Shown piece after piece: positions 53,717-62,296 of a DNA stretch of 64,000 nucleotides. This DNA comes from Microbacterium yannicii (GTDB lineage Bacteria; Actinomycetota; Actinomycetes; Actinomycetales; Microbacteriaceae): positions 208,252 to 272,251 of the forward strand of contig NZ_JAMXMB010000008.1 in the NCBI RefSeq assembly GCF_024055635.1, given 5' to 3'. A program made the position numbers and the translations under genes. Position 1 is the stretch's first letter, and each line of letters opens with the position of its first letter. A model generated the notes under the pieces. That model ran no database searches. It had not been told where the DNA came from and saw only the letters and a program-made list of their open reading frames with translations.

Positions 53717-55388
53717 GCGTGAGCTTGCGGTAGGCGGTGCGGTGCGGGCGGGCGGCGTCGGCGCCGAGGCGCTCGACCTTGTTGGTCTCGTACGCCTCGA
53801 AGTTGCCCTCGAACCAGTACCACTTGTCGGGGTCGTCCTCGGTGCCCTCGTAGGCGAGGATGTGCGTCGCGATGCGGTCGAGGAACCAGCGGTCGTGCGT
53901 GATGACCACCGCGCAGCCGGGGAACTCGAGCAGCGCGTTCTCGAGCGATTGCAGCGTCTCGACGTCCAGGTCGTTGGTCGGCTCGTCGAGGAGCAGCAGG
54001 TTGCCGCCCTCCTTGAGCGTCAGCGCGAGGTTGAGGCGGTTGCGCTCACCGCCCGAGAGCACGCCGGCCTTCTTCTGCTGATCGGGCCCCTTGAAGCCGA
54101 ACTTCGAGACGTACGCACGCGAGGGGATCTCCGTCTTTCCCACGGTGATGATGTCGAGACCGTCCGAGACGACCTCCCACAGCGTCTTGTTGGGATCGAT
54201 GTTGGAGCGCGACTGGTCGACGTAGCTGATCTTGACCGTCTCGCCGATCTTGAGGTCGCCGCCGTCGAGCGGCTCGAGGCCGACGATCGTCTTGAACAGC
54301 GTGGTCTTTCCGACGCCGTTCGGGCCGATCACGCCGACGATGCCGTTCGGCGGCAGGCTGAAGCTCAGACCGTCGATGAGCGAACGACCGTCGAAGCCCT
54401 TCTGGAGCTTCTTGGCCTCGATCACGACGCTGCCCAGGCGCGGCCCGGGCGGGATCGTGATCTCTTCGAAGTCCAGCTTGCGAGTGCGGTCCGCCTCCGC
54501 CGCCATCTCCTCGTAGCGCGCGAGACGCGCCTTCGACTTGGCCTGGCGCCCCTTGGCGTTGGAGCGGACCCAGTCCAGCTCCTCCGCCAGACGCTTGGCG
54601 AGCTTCGCGTCCTTCTTGCCCTGGACTGCGAGGCGCTCGGCCTTCTTCTCGAGATAGGTCGAGTAGTTGCCCTCGTAGCCGATGAGGCGACCGCGGTCGA
54701 CCTCGGCGATCCACTCGGCGACGTTGTCGAGGAAGTACCGGTCGTGGGTGATGGCGATCACCGCGCCGGGGTACTTCTGCAGGTGCTGCTCGAGCCACAG
54801 CACGCTCTCGGCGTCGAGATGGTTGGTGGGCTCGTCGAGCAGCAGGAGGTCGGGCTTCTGCAGCAGAAGCTTGGTGAGCGCGACACGCCGCTTCTCACCG
54901 CCCGACAGCGGGGCGATCTCGGCATCGCCCGGCGGGGTGCGCAGCGCATCCATCGCCTGCTCGAGCTGCGAGTCGAGGTCCCATGCGTCGGCCGCGTCGA
55001 TCTCCTCCTGCAGCACGCCCATCTCTGCCAGCAGTGCGTCGAAGTCCGCATCGGGATCGGCCATCAGCCCGGAGATCTCGTTGAAGCGGTCGACCTTCGC
55101 CTTGATCGCGATGCCGTCCTGGATGTTCTCGAGGACCGTCTTCGTCTCGTCGAGCTCCGGCTCCTGCATGAGGATGCCGACGCTGAACCCCGGAGCCAGC
55201 TTCGCCTCGCCGTTCGACGGCGTGTCGAGCCCCGCCATGATCTTCAGGATCGTCGACTTGCCCGCGCCGTTCGGGCCCACCATGCCGATCTTCGCGCCGG
55301 GTAGGAACGCCATCGTGACGTCATCCAGGATCAGCTTGTCGCCGACCGCCTTGCGGGCTCGGACCATGGAGTAGATGTACTCAGCCAT
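53709..55388 (-). CDS. ettA: Energy-dependent translational throttle protein EttA (ABC-F)
   Basis: ABC-F protein of 559 residues that binds the ribosomal E site and gates translation by ATP/ADP ratio. Two ATPase domains: first Walker A GPNGAGKST near 38-46, signature LSGGEKRR, Walker B LLLLDEPTNHLD; second Walker A GPNGVGKTT, LSGGERNR, LLLLDEPTNDLD. The arm insertion in domain one and the linker with VRSNAKGRQAKSKARLARYE are EttA-specific. There are no membrane segments. Confidence 0.95.
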   Translation of the reverse strand: MAEYIYSMVRARKAVGDKLILDDVTMAFLPGAKIGMVGPNGAGKSTILKIMAGLDTPSNGEAKLAPGFSVGILMQEPELDETKTVLENIQDGIAIKAKVDRFNEISGLMADPDADFDALLAEMGVLQEEIDAADAWDLDSQLEQAMDALRTPPGDAEIAPLSGGEKRRVALTKLLLQKPDLLLLDEPTNHLDAESVLWLEQHLQKYPGAVIAITHDRYFLDNVAEWIAEVDRGRLIGYEGNYSTYLEKKAERLAVQGKKDAKLAKRLAEELDWVRSNAKGRQAKSKARLARYEEMAAEADRTRKLDFEEITIPPGPRLGSVVIEAKKLQKGFDGRSLIDGLSFSLPPNGIVGVIGPNGVGKTTLFKTIVGLEPLDGGDLKIGETVKISYVDQSRSNIDPNKTLWEVVSDGLDIITVGKTEIPSRAYVSKFGFKGPDQQKKAGVLSGGERNRLNLALTLKEGGNLLLLDEPTNDLDVETLQSLENALLEFPGCAVVITHDRWFLDRIATHILAYEGTEDDPDKWYWFEGNFEAYETNKVERLGADAARPHRTAYRKLTRD

Positions 55389-55508
55389 GCGGGTTTCTGC
55401 TCTCCTCGGACTTCGGACGTCAGCGTCCCAGCCTACCGGCCCCGCGGCGGGCCGACTCCACGGCGGAGCCTGCGGACAGGCGCCGTCGCCGACAGGCCGA
55501 GCCGGATG

Positions 55509-56039
55509 TCACCAGTCGATGGGGCGCGTCTCGCCGACGAGACATGAGCCCTCGGCGAGAACCGGCACCACCACCGTGACGGGATTCCCGGTGGCGGGAC
55601 CCACCTGGCCGATGAGGCACTCCTCGCCCCATCGCACCGAGAACTGGATGCTCTCTGCCGGATTGCCGACCGTCGTCTGATCGTTCGTGACCTGCATCGC
55701 CGCCTTGTCGAAGCCCGCGGCCGTCAGCGCGTCCACGTACGCTCGTCCGACCACGCGGTTCTCCGATGCCCACACCGCCGCTGTCACCGACGTGAACAGC
55801 GGCAGATTCTCGGCCGCGGTGCCGTTCGGCACCAGCGTCGGCTCGGGAGGAGTCGTCGGGGTCGCATCCGGGGTGGGCTGCGCGCTCGACGCCGAGACGG
55901 TCGGGGTGGGGGTCGGGTCGGGCGTCCCTCCAGGAGCGCACGCCGTGAGCGTGCCGACGAGCAGAGTCGCCGTGAGCACCCAGGCCGCACGACGGCGCCG
56001 ATCGGAAAAGCCAGCGCGGGGCGGGAGGTCTCGGGCCAC
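55509..56039 (-). CDS. Putative lipoprotein (DUF6993-like)
   Basis: Exported protein of 176 residues. Arg-rich n-region (SDRRRRAAW), hydrophobic core VLTATLLVGTLTAC and the lipobox LTAC with Cys at 34. A Thr/Pro-rich linker (about 40-70) leads to a C-terminal globular domain with two cysteines (ECLIGQ and GSCLVG). The family name is a tentative recognition. TAAACT (56046-56051) six bases before GTG 56039 indicates a leaderless start. Confidence 0.8.
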   Translation of the reverse strand: MARDLPPRAGFSDRRRRAAWVLTATLLVGTLTACAPGGTPDPTPTPTVSASSAQPTPDATPTTPPEPTLVPNGTAAENLPLFTSVTAAVWASENRVVGRAYVDALTAAGFDKAAMQVTNDQTTVGNPAESIQFSVRWGEECLIGQVGPATGNPVTVVVPVLAEGSCLVGETRPIDW

Positions 56040-56096
56040 GGGGAGAGTTTAGGGCCGCCGGCCCCGCGCGGGCTGAACGCTTCAGAGTTGAACGCT

Positions 56097-56636
56097 TCAG
56101 AACGGCGTCAGAGCGTCATCGGTGGATGCATCGGTGTCGTGGCCCGCACCGACGAGCATCGGCTCCAGGCTCGGGGCCTCGGCAGCGGGCGAGGCCGCAT
56201 CCACGCCGGGGGCGGCCCACGCGTCGGTCCCGGCATCCTGGGGCCCTTCGCGTCCGCCAGCCGCCGCCCGACCGGCGTCCTTCATGAAGGTCGTCGTGCC
56301 CCACAGCAGATCGTGGCCGATCGCATCGGCGTCGATCTCGATCGCGGTGCCTCGACGCGCGCCGTTCTCCCACTCGCGCACCCGTACTCGACCCGTGAGG
56401 AGGACGCGGTCCCCCTTCTTCAGGGACTTGTACGCGTGATCGGCGAGGGTGCGGAATGCCGAGACAGTGTAGAAGTTCGTGCCGGCATCGATCCACGACT
56501 CCGTCTCGCGGTTGTAGCGTCGCCGACCGCTCGCCACGCGGAAGGTCGCGATCGTCACGCCGGCCGGCGTGTGCTTCAACTCCGGAGGCGTGGCCACATT
56601 GCCGGTGATCGTGATCGTGTCGCCTGTATCGCTCAT
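56097..56636 (-). CDS. ssb: Single-stranded DNA-binding protein (paralogue)
   Basis: OB-fold protein of 179 residues. Conserved strands ITITGNVATPPELKHTPAGV, TIATFRVASGRRRYNRETESW and GDRVLLTGRVRVREWENG are typical. The C terminus ends DDALTPF, an acidic tip that recruits replication and repair proteins. ATG 56636 is used because GGGAAG lies nearby; an in-frame start 12 bases upstream is possible. The gene lies apart from rpsF/rpsR, so it is probably a second SSB. Confidence 0.9.
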   Translation of the reverse strand: MSDTGDTITITGNVATPPELKHTPAGVTIATFRVASGRRRYNRETESWIDAGTNFYTVSAFRTLADHAYKSLKKGDRVLLTGRVRVREWENGARRGTAIEIDADAIGHDLLWGTTTFMKDAGRAAAGGREGPQDAGTDAWAAPGVDAASPAAEAPSLEPMLVGAGHDTDASTDDALTPF

Positions 56637-56868
56637 GTCGCTTCCCATCTGTCGTTCCGGGGACCTTCCCCGGTGGTACCCGCCGGCGCCCCGTGCCCGA
56701 GGACGCCGGCGGGTGGATTCAGCCTGGCGCGCGGCAGAGCCGCCGACCCCGGCGACCAGCGGATCTGGGGACAGCTCACGCGAACCGTCGGTTGGGGAGG
56801 AATCGCCGGAGGCCGCGCGCGGACCTGATGTCCGAACCCGTAGTTATGTTCGAGAGCGAGGAGGAATC

Positions 56869-57132
56869 ATGAGTATGTTGATCGAAGCCGGATCGTCTCG
56901 CGAGCCGCGTCTCACGACCGGTGCGCGCGTGCGTCTGGTCCCTGCCGCGCCGTCTCTCTGGCGCGTTGTCGATTCCCGCGGCATCGTCATCGGCCATCTC
57001 CAGGAGGCGGCGCACCCCGCCGGAGTCCGGTTCCGGGCGCGACGTCTTCACGCGACCGCGCACACGTTCCGGGAGCTGGGCGAGTTCTGGACCGCCGACG
57101 AGGCGGTCGAGTGCCTGAGATTCGCGCGGTGA
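56869..57132 (+). CDS. Small hypothetical protein
   Basis: Protein of 87 residues with beta-rich RLTTGARVRLVPAAPSLWRV, then VVDSRGIVIGHLQEAAHPAG, and a helical FRELGEFWTADEAVECLRF end. GAGGAGGAA four to ten bases before ATG 56869 is an excellent ribosome site. No family is recognised. TAGTTATGTT at 56841-56850 may include a -10. Confidence 0.75.
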   Translation: MSMLIEAGSSREPRLTTGARVRLVPAAPSLWRVVDSRGIVIGHLQEAAHPAGVRFRARRLHATAHTFRELGEFWTADEAVECLRFAR

Positions 57133-57157
57133 GGCCCGATCCCCGCAGGAGCACCCG

Positions 57158-58582
57158 TCAGATGACCGCGCCGACGTGCTCCGTGATGGACGACGGCGCG
57201 CCCGACCGCACCGATGCCCAGGCGTCGGCGAGCACGCTCGCGGCGCGAACCATCTCGTCCGGCGGTCCGGTGAACGGCACCCGCAGGTGGCGTTCGTGGC
57301 CGCCTTCGACCGAGAACCGCGGTCCCGCACTCAACAGGAGGCCGCGCGAACGAGCCTGCATGACGAGGGCGGAGCTCAGAGGCGCCCCCAATTCGATCCA
57401 CAGCGACACTCCCCCGTGGACGACGGGCAGGTGCCATGAGGGCAGCGCCTGCTCGAGCGCCGCCATCAGCGCGTCGCGGCCCGCGCGCAGCAGCTCCGAT
57501 CGCTGCCGCACGATCGCGTCGAACTGCCCGATGAGACGCGTCGCGATGGCCTGCTCGAACTCCGGCGTCCCCAGGTCATGGGCGGGGCGCGCGGCAACAA
57601 GGCGACCGATGAGCTCGCCGTCCGCGCGCACCCAGCCGAGCCGCAGACCACCCCATACCGTCTTTCCCAGCGAGCCGATCCGCACCACGGTGCCCGGTTC
57701 GGAGCTCTCGAACCCCGGTGCGACCGGGCCGCGATCGATGTCGAGGTCGGCGGTCGTCTCATCCAGCACCAGCACCGAGCCCGAACGCTCTCCTGCCGCC
57801 AGCAGCGCCTCGCGCTCCCGCGGGGTCATGCTGCGACCCGTCGGGTTCTGGAAGTCGGGCATGAGGTACGCCATGACAGGCAGCGTGCGTGCGAACGCCT
57901 GCTCGGCGCGGTCGAGGTCCCACCCGTCATCCGTCGTCACCGGCACACCGACGAGCCGAGCCCCCGCGCGACGGAGGGCGTCGGCGGCGTGCGGGTACGT
58001 CGGCGTCTCGACGAGGACACGGTCCCCACGACCGATGAGCACCGATGCGACCAGATGGATCGCGCTCTGCGCGCCGGTCGTCACGAGCACCTCCTCGGGG
58101 CGCGTCGGGACCCCCCGATCGGTGTACCGACGGGCGATGGCCTCCCGCAGCTCGATGCGGCCGAGCACGTCGTAGCCCACACGCGAGATCAGTCCCGACG
58201 CCTGCGCGGCCGTCTCCGACATGATCCCGGCGAGACCCGGCCATGCCGGCGGGCTGGCCTGCTGAAGATCGATCATGCCGTCGGAGGCCGGCATCCGTCC
58301 CGCGTCCCGGCGTCCGAGTGGCAGCGTGACGCTTCCGGATCCGCGGAGGCTGGCGATGTGCGCCGTGCGACGGAGACTGCCGTAGGCGGCGGCCACCGTG
58401 CTGCGACTCACGTGCAGCGCAATCGCGAGCTCCCGCTCGGCCGGCAGCGCGGTGCGCGGCGCGAGGCGATTGTCGAGACATAACAGACGGATGCCGTCGG
58501 CCAGTGCCTCGTAGGCAGGTTCTCGTGTCCGCCATCCGCCCAGCGAAGCAGCCAGAGCACGCGCCGAGATCCGCGAATCCAT
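57158..58582 (-). CDS. MocR-type (GntR/aminotransferase) regulator, YczR-like
   Basis: Chimeric regulator of 474 residues. The N-terminal GntR winged helix (about 20-85) has LPAERELAIALHVSRSTVAAAYGSLR. A fold-type I aminotransferase domain follows with the PLP lysine in IGSLGKTVWGGLRLGWV and DFQNPTGRSM. TATGCT (58590-58595) lies seven bases before ATG 58582, a leaderless start. The divergent neighbour is a YczE-family membrane protein, the pairing known for the YczR subgroup. The effector and the target of YczE are unknown. Confidence 0.9.
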   Translation of the reverse strand: MDSRISARALAASLGGWRTREPAYEALADGIRLLCLDNRLAPRTALPAERELAIALHVSRSTVAAAYGSLRRTAHIASLRGSGSVTLPLGRRDAGRMPASDGMIDLQQASPPAWPGLAGIMSETAAQASGLISRVGYDVLGRIELREAIARRYTDRGVPTRPEEVLVTTGAQSAIHLVASVLIGRGDRVLVETPTYPHAADALRRAGARLVGVPVTTDDGWDLDRAEQAFARTLPVMAYLMPDFQNPTGRSMTPREREALLAAGERSGSVLVLDETTADLDIDRGPVAPGFESSEPGTVVRIGSLGKTVWGGLRLGWVRADGELIGRLVAARPAHDLGTPEFEQAIATRLIGQFDAIVRQRSELLRAGRDALMAALEQALPSWHLPVVHGGVSLWIELGAPLSSALVMQARSRGLLLSAGPRFSVEGGHERHLRVPFTGPPDEMVRAASVLADAWASVRSGAPSSITEHVGAVI

Positions 58583-58598
58583 GAGGGCCAGCATACGG

Positions 58599-58627
58599 CT
58601 ATTGGACTGCACCATGCAGGCCAATAG
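58599..58627. promoter_or_regulatory. 29-bp palindrome between MocR regulator and YczE gene
   Basis: Left arm CTATTGGACTGCA (58599-58611), centre CCA, right arm TGCAGGCCAATAG (58615-58627), one mismatch in 13 bp. ATTGGA recurs at 58632-58637 as a direct repeat. The site covers both divergent -35 positions and is probably the operator of the MocR-type regulator. Confidence 0.75.
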
Positions 58628-58644
58628 TGAGATTGGATAGGTGG

Positions 58645-59250
58645 ATGCCACGCCGAATCGTCCAGTTGCTCGTCGGCCTCTTCCTCTATGGGGCCGGCTG
58701 CGCCCTGACCGTCGAAGCCGGGCTCGGCGTCGACCCGTGGACCGTGTTCGCTCAGGGCATCTCGCTCAAGACCGGGATCGGCATCGGGTGGATCACGAAC
58801 ATCGTGGGCTTCTTCGTGCTCCTGCTGTGGATCCCGCTTCGTCAGAAGCCCGGCGTCGGCACGATCGCGAACATCCTCCTGGTCGGAACGAGCATGCAGA
58901 TCGTGATCGGCCTCGTCCCTGCGGTGGCCGGCTTCGGCGCTCAGCTGGCCGTGCTGCTCGGTGGCATCGTGCTGGTCGCGGTCGCGTCCGGGCTGTACAT
59001 CGGCGCCCGGTTCGGCCCGGGTCCCCGTGACGGGCTCATGACCGGCTTGAACGCTCGGCTCGGCTGGCCGATCTGGGTGTGCCGCGCACTGGTGGAGATC
59101 TCGGTGCTGCTGGTGGGCTGGCTGCTCGGTGGCACCGTCGGCATCGGCACCGTGCTCTTCGCGGTGCTGATCGGCCCTCTCGTGCACGTCGCGCTACCCC
59201 TGCTCGACACGCGCCGCACGCCGGCGCCGGCCGTCGAGCGCGCGATCTGA
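58645..59250 (+). CDS. YczE/YyaS/YitT-family membrane protein
   Basis: Membrane protein of 201 residues with about five helices: RRIVQLLVGLFLYGAGCALT, GIGWITNIVGFFVLLLWI, TIANILLVGTSMQIVIGLV, LAVLLGGIVLVAVASGLYI, and VCRALVEISVLLVGWLLGG. GARFGPGPRDGLMTGLN is the family signature. ATG 58645 is chosen because homologues begin here; an upstream GTG at 58627 would add six residues. Function unknown; it is controlled, probably repressed or activated, by the divergent MocR regulator. Confidence 0.88.
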   Translation: MPRRIVQLLVGLFLYGAGCALTVEAGLGVDPWTVFAQGISLKTGIGIGWITNIVGFFVLLLWIPLRQKPGVGTIANILLVGTSMQIVIGLVPAVAGFGAQLAVLLGGIVLVAVASGLYIGARFGPGPRDGLMTGLNARLGWPIWVCRALVEISVLLVGWLLGGTVGIGTVLFAVLIGPLVHVALPLLDTRRTPAPAVERAI

Positions 59251-59290
59251 CGCGTCTCACGGCGGAGCGACCTGCGCCCCGCCGCGGTGT

Positions 59291-59503
59291 TCAGTGTTCG
59301 CGGAACTGTGGCCAGTCGCTGCCCGGGGTCATGTGGGCGTGCAGCGCGCTCTTCGCGATCTCCATCGTGGGATACGTGCCCGCCGAGTGATCCGCTCCCG
59401 CCATCGTGACGGTGTAGCCGTCGTCGTCCTTGCGGATGCTGCCTGCGACGCCCGACGCGCCGTAAGCGACCCAGAGCGAGTGGTGCGTCTGTGTGGTGCT
59501 CAT
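59291..59503 (-). CDS. Small hypothetical protein
   Basis: Protein of 70 residues beginning MSTTQTHHSLWVAYGASGVA. A beta-rich SIRKDDDGYTVTMAGADHSAG and a final helix EIAKSALHAHM are predicted. AAGGAG lies six bases before ATG 59503. I do not recognise a family. It is a single-gene unit between yczE and tRNA-Arg. Confidence 0.7.
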   Translation of the reverse strand: MSTTQTHHSLWVAYGASGVAGSIRKDDDGYTVTMAGADHSAGTYPTMEIAKSALHAHMTPGSDWPQFREH

Positions 59504-59608
59504 CGTGAACTCCTTTCGATGCCTCCGATGCCGACGCTACGCCGAGGCCGCCGCCAGCGCCAGCGTCCGCGACGGCGTGGTGCGACCCGGTAGTGTGGGA
59601 GCACCCTT

Positions 59609-59681
59609 CCCTCCGTAGCTCAGGGGACAGAGCGAGCGGTTTCTACCCGCAAGGTCGGGGGTTCGAATCCTCCCGGAGGGG
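59609..59681 (+). tRNA. tRNA-Arg (anticodon UCU)
   Basis: Acceptor CCCTCCG/CGGAGGG, D-arm GCTC..GAGC, anticodon stem GCGG/CCGC around loop TTTCTAC (anticodon TCT), T-arm GGGGG TTCGAAT CCTCC with a G-U pair. Discriminator G, CCA not encoded. TAGTGT at 59591-59596 is a candidate -10. Confidence 0.9.
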
Positions 59682-59758
59682 CTCACGGGACCGGCGTGAG
59701 AGCCGGAACCCGGGTCCAGGCCCGTGGGATGTCTGGACTTGCGACAAGGATGGAGCAC

Positions 59759-60385
59759 ATGGTGGGTGCATCCGAGAACGATCGTCTGGTGTGGATCGAC
59801 TGCGAGATGACGGGACTCGATCTGGGCGTCGACGAACTCGTCGAGATCGCCGTGGTCGTGACCGACTTCGAGTTGCGCGCCATCGATCCAGGCTTCGCCG
59901 TCGTGATCAAGCCGGACGACTCCGCAATGGCGAACATGAACGAGTTCGTGACGAACATGCATCGATCTTCCGGGCTCCTGGAGGAGATCCCGCACGGCGT
60001 CAGCCTTGCGGACGCCGAGTTCCAGGTTCTCGAGTACATCCAGCGGTTCGTGCCCCTGGAGGGCAAGGCGCCACTTGCGGGAAACACCATCGGCACCGAC
60101 CGCATGTTCCTCGCGAAGTACATGCCCCGCGTGGACCGCTGGCTGCACTACCGGAACGTCGATGTCTCGAGCATCAAGGAGCTGTCGCGCCGCTGGTATC
60201 CCCGCGCGTACATCCACGCTCCGGCGAAGGACGGCGGCCACCGCGCGCTCGCGGACATCCTCGAATCGATCCGCGAACTGGCCTATTATCGCCAGGCGGT
60301 GTTCGTCCCCGAGCCGGGTCCCACGAGCGACGGAGCGCGCGCCGCAGCCGCTGCCGTCGTGTCGTCGTTTGCTCCGGAGGTGTGA
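59759..60385 (+). CDS. orn: Oligoribonuclease
   Basis: 3'-to-5' exoribonuclease of 208 residues that degrades two- to five-nucleotide RNAs. The DEDDh residues are in VWIDCEMTGLDLG (D, E), LAGNTIGTDRMFL (D) and HRALADILESI (H, D). ATG 59759 has GGAG three bases upstream; GTG 59762 is also possible. It lies between tRNA-Arg and tRNA-His, as in many actinobacteria. The Ala-rich C terminus is longer than in E. coli. Confidence 0.95.
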   Translation: MVGASENDRLVWIDCEMTGLDLGVDELVEIAVVVTDFELRAIDPGFAVVIKPDDSAMANMNEFVTNMHRSSGLLEEIPHGVSLADAEFQVLEYIQRFVPLEGKAPLAGNTIGTDRMFLAKYMPRVDRWLHYRNVDVSSIKELSRRWYPRAYIHAPAKDGGHRALADILESIRELAYYRQAVFVPEPGPTSDGARAAAAAVVSSFAPEV

Positions 60386-60422
60386 GAGAATCGTCTGGTT
60401 GCCCGCTCAGGCGGGAGACATG

Positions 60423-60498
60423 GTGGGTATAGCTCAGTTGGTAGAGCGCTGGCTTGTGGTGCCGGATGTCGCGGGTTCGAGTCCCGTTACTCACCCCA
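60423..60498 (+). tRNA. tRNA-His (anticodon GUG)
   Basis: Acceptor GTGGGTA/TACTCAC, D-arm GCTC..GAGC, anticodon stem CTGGC/GCCGG around loop TTGTGGT (anticodon GTG), T-arm GCGGG TTCGAGT CCCGT. CCA encoded at 60496-60498. A genomic G at 60422 opposite C73 supplies the histidine-specific G-1. Confidence 0.95.
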
Positions 60499-60553
60499 AT
60501 TCCGGTCGAATGGGGCGCGTGCACGCGCCCCATTCGCGGAGAGGCGAGGCATC

Positions 60554-60904
60554 ATGATGGAGATGGATGCCGAGACCTTCGAGCAGCTGGTGACCGACGA
60601 GCTGGATGCCCTTCCCGACGACATGGTGGAGGGTCTCGACAACGTCGTGTTCGTCGTCGAGGATCGCCCCGAGGACGGCAGTCTCGATCTGCTGGGGCTG
60701 TACGACGGCTGGGCGCTGACCGAACGCGATCGCTACGGCGTCGGCGAGCTGCCGGATCGCATCATCGTCTACCGCGAACCGCACCTCGCAGCCTGCGACG
60801 ACGCGGGTGAGCTTCGCGACGAGGTGCACACGACGCTCGTGCATGAGATCGCCCATTTCTACGGGATCGACGACGACCGGCTTCATGAGCTGGGGTGGGC
60901 CTGA
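60554..60904 (+). CDS. Zincin-like metallopeptidase family protein
   Basis: Protein of 116 residues with the minimal zincin motif HEIAHFYGIDDDRLHELG at the C terminus, that is HExxHxxGxxxxRL. It resembles the small metallopeptidase family found in many actinobacteria next to clpS; activity is unproven. ATG 60554, 60557 and 60563 are all in frame; the first is given. The stop overlaps clpS by one base (TGATG), so a link with the Clp system is possible. Confidence 0.85.
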   Translation: MMEMDAETFEQLVTDELDALPDDMVEGLDNVVFVVEDRPEDGSLDLLGLYDGWALTERDRYGVGELPDRIIVYREPHLAACDDAGELRDEVHTTLVHEIAHFYGIDDDRLHELGWA

Positions 60905-61209
60905 TGACTCCGTTGGCCACTCCCTCCGTCGATCACGACGTCGAGCTCGACATCGCCTCGCGGGTCGATCCGGCCCGGCCTTGGCAGACCGTCGTGTGGG
61001 ACGACCCCGTCAACCTCATGAGCTATGTCGCGCATGTCTTCCGTGAGTACTTCGGTCTCGCACGTGCGGAGGCGGAGCGGCTCATGCTCGCCGTCCACAA
61101 CGAGGGTCACGCCGTCGTGGCCCAGGGCGCGCGCGAGCAGATGGAGCTGCACGCGCAGGCGATGCACGATTACGGCCTGTGGGCGACCGTACGGCAGGCG
61201 CCGGCGTGA
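60904..61209 (+). CDS. clpS: ATP-dependent Clp protease adaptor ClpS
   Basis: Adaptor of 101 residues that brings N-degron substrates to ClpC/ClpA. WQTVVWDDPVNLMSYVAHVF and the following AERLMLAVHNEGHAVVAQG are the ClpS core. It lacks no key residue (the D-P-V-N loop is kept). The stop overlaps the DUF2017 GTG by four bases. clpP1, clpP2 and clpX lie 36 kb away; clpC is not in the window. Confidence 0.95.
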   Translation: MTPLATPSVDHDVELDIASRVDPARPWQTVVWDDPVNLMSYVAHVFREYFGLARAEAERLMLAVHNEGHAVVAQGAREQMELHAQAMHDYGLWATVRQAPA

Positions 61210-61694
61210 GCGAACGGCTGGTGGTGATGGAGATCACCCGCCTGGAGGCCGCGCATCTGGCCGGCCTCGTCGGGCAGTTCGCCGAGCTGTTGCGGGATAC
61301 GGCGCCCGAAGACGGCGACCCGGCGCTCGCTCGCCTCGTACCGGCGGCTTACCCCGACGATGAAGAGGCCGCCCGAGAGTTCCGTGCACTGACCCAGTCC
61401 GACCTGCTCGACCGGCGCTCGGCCGATGCCGGTGTCGTACTCGCCTCGTTGCAGGACGCGGCTCGGATCTCAGACGATCCAGAGGACCCTGCTCTCCTCG
61501 AACAGGTCGAGATCCGGCTCGGGCCGGACGCCGCGCAGGCATGGCTGCGGACGCTCGCCGCCGTGCGACTCGTCCTCGCGACGCGGCTCGGTGTCGGGCA
61601 GGATGACGACCACGACGTCGCCGACCCTCGCTTCGGCATCTACGACTGGGTCGGCTACCGGCTGGACGGCCTGGTCGCCGCGCTCGACGGCTGA
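61206..61694 (+). CDS. DUF2017 domain protein
   Basis: Helical protein of 162 residues of the DUF2017 family, common after clpS in actinobacteria and of unknown function. Conserved points: VVMEITRLEAAHLAGLVGQF, RLVPAAYPDDEEAAREFR, WLRTLAAVRLVLATRLGV and GIYDWVGYRLDGL. Start GTG 61206 overlaps the clpS stop (GTGA). Confidence 0.88.
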   Translation: MSERLVVMEITRLEAAHLAGLVGQFAELLRDTAPEDGDPALARLVPAAYPDDEEAAREFRALTQSDLLDRRSADAGVVLASLQDAARISDDPEDPALLEQVEIRLGPDAAQAWLRTLAAVRLVLATRLGVGQDDDHDVADPRFGIYDWVGYRLDGLVAALDG

Positions 61695-61702
61695 GACCGA
61701 CC

Positions 61703-62296
61703 TCAGGGCACCGGGATCACCAGCGTCGCGAGGCGCATGGGGTCGTCGCGAGCGACGTGCTGCCGCTCCTGAGCGGCCCAGCGTTCCCAATGCGGACGGA
61801 ACCCATCGCCGTCGCGGGCCAGTGCGCGCTGCTTGCGGGATGCCGCGGGCGACTCGAGCCACACGCGCACATCCCCGAGGCGCGCCGTCGCGGGAGTGAG
61901 CAGTCCGGCGCCCTCGACGATGAGCGGCAGCGACGGGTCGACGGCGTGCGCCTCCGCCGGTTCGCCGACGGTCCAGTCCCAGCGCTGCCAGACACCCACG
62001 AGTCCCCGCGCGTGCGGCCGCAGGATCAGCTCTCGCGCCAGCTCGACCCCGTCGTCGAGGCCGTCCCAGCCCGGATAGATCGAGTCCAGTGCGACGACCT
62101 GCACGCGGCCTCTCAGCGGCCATCGCGCCACGAGCGCACGGGCCAGCGAGGACTTGCCGGCTCCGCTGCGGCCGTCGATGAGGACGACGGGATTGGATGC
62201 CGCCACCTGGGCGATCTCGTGTCTGATCTGGTCGACTGCGATGGCCAGCGCGTTGCCGACCGCGTCCTGGCTACTTCTTGAGGGTGCGGATGACAC
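61703..62296 (-). CDS. Uridine kinase-like P-loop protein
   Basis: P-loop protein of 197 residues. Walker A GRSGAGKSS lies at about 42-50 (VLIDGRSGAGKSSLARALV), VVALDSIYPGWDGL and LIVEGAGLLTP match the uridine kinase-like NTPase family. The acceptor is unknown. The start is GTG 62296, overlapping the GerW-like gene by 26 bases, an unusually long overlap, so a later start is possible though none is obvious before the P-loop. Confidence 0.82.
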   Translation of the reverse strand: MSSAPSRSSQDAVGNALAIAVDQIRHEIAQVAASNPVVLIDGRSGAGKSSLARALVARWPLRGRVQVVALDSIYPGWDGLDDGVELARELILRPHARGLVGVWQRWDWTVGEPAEAHAVDPSLPLIVEGAGLLTPATARLGDVRVWLESPAASRKQRALARDGDGFRPHWERWAAQERQHVARDDPMRLATLVIPVP

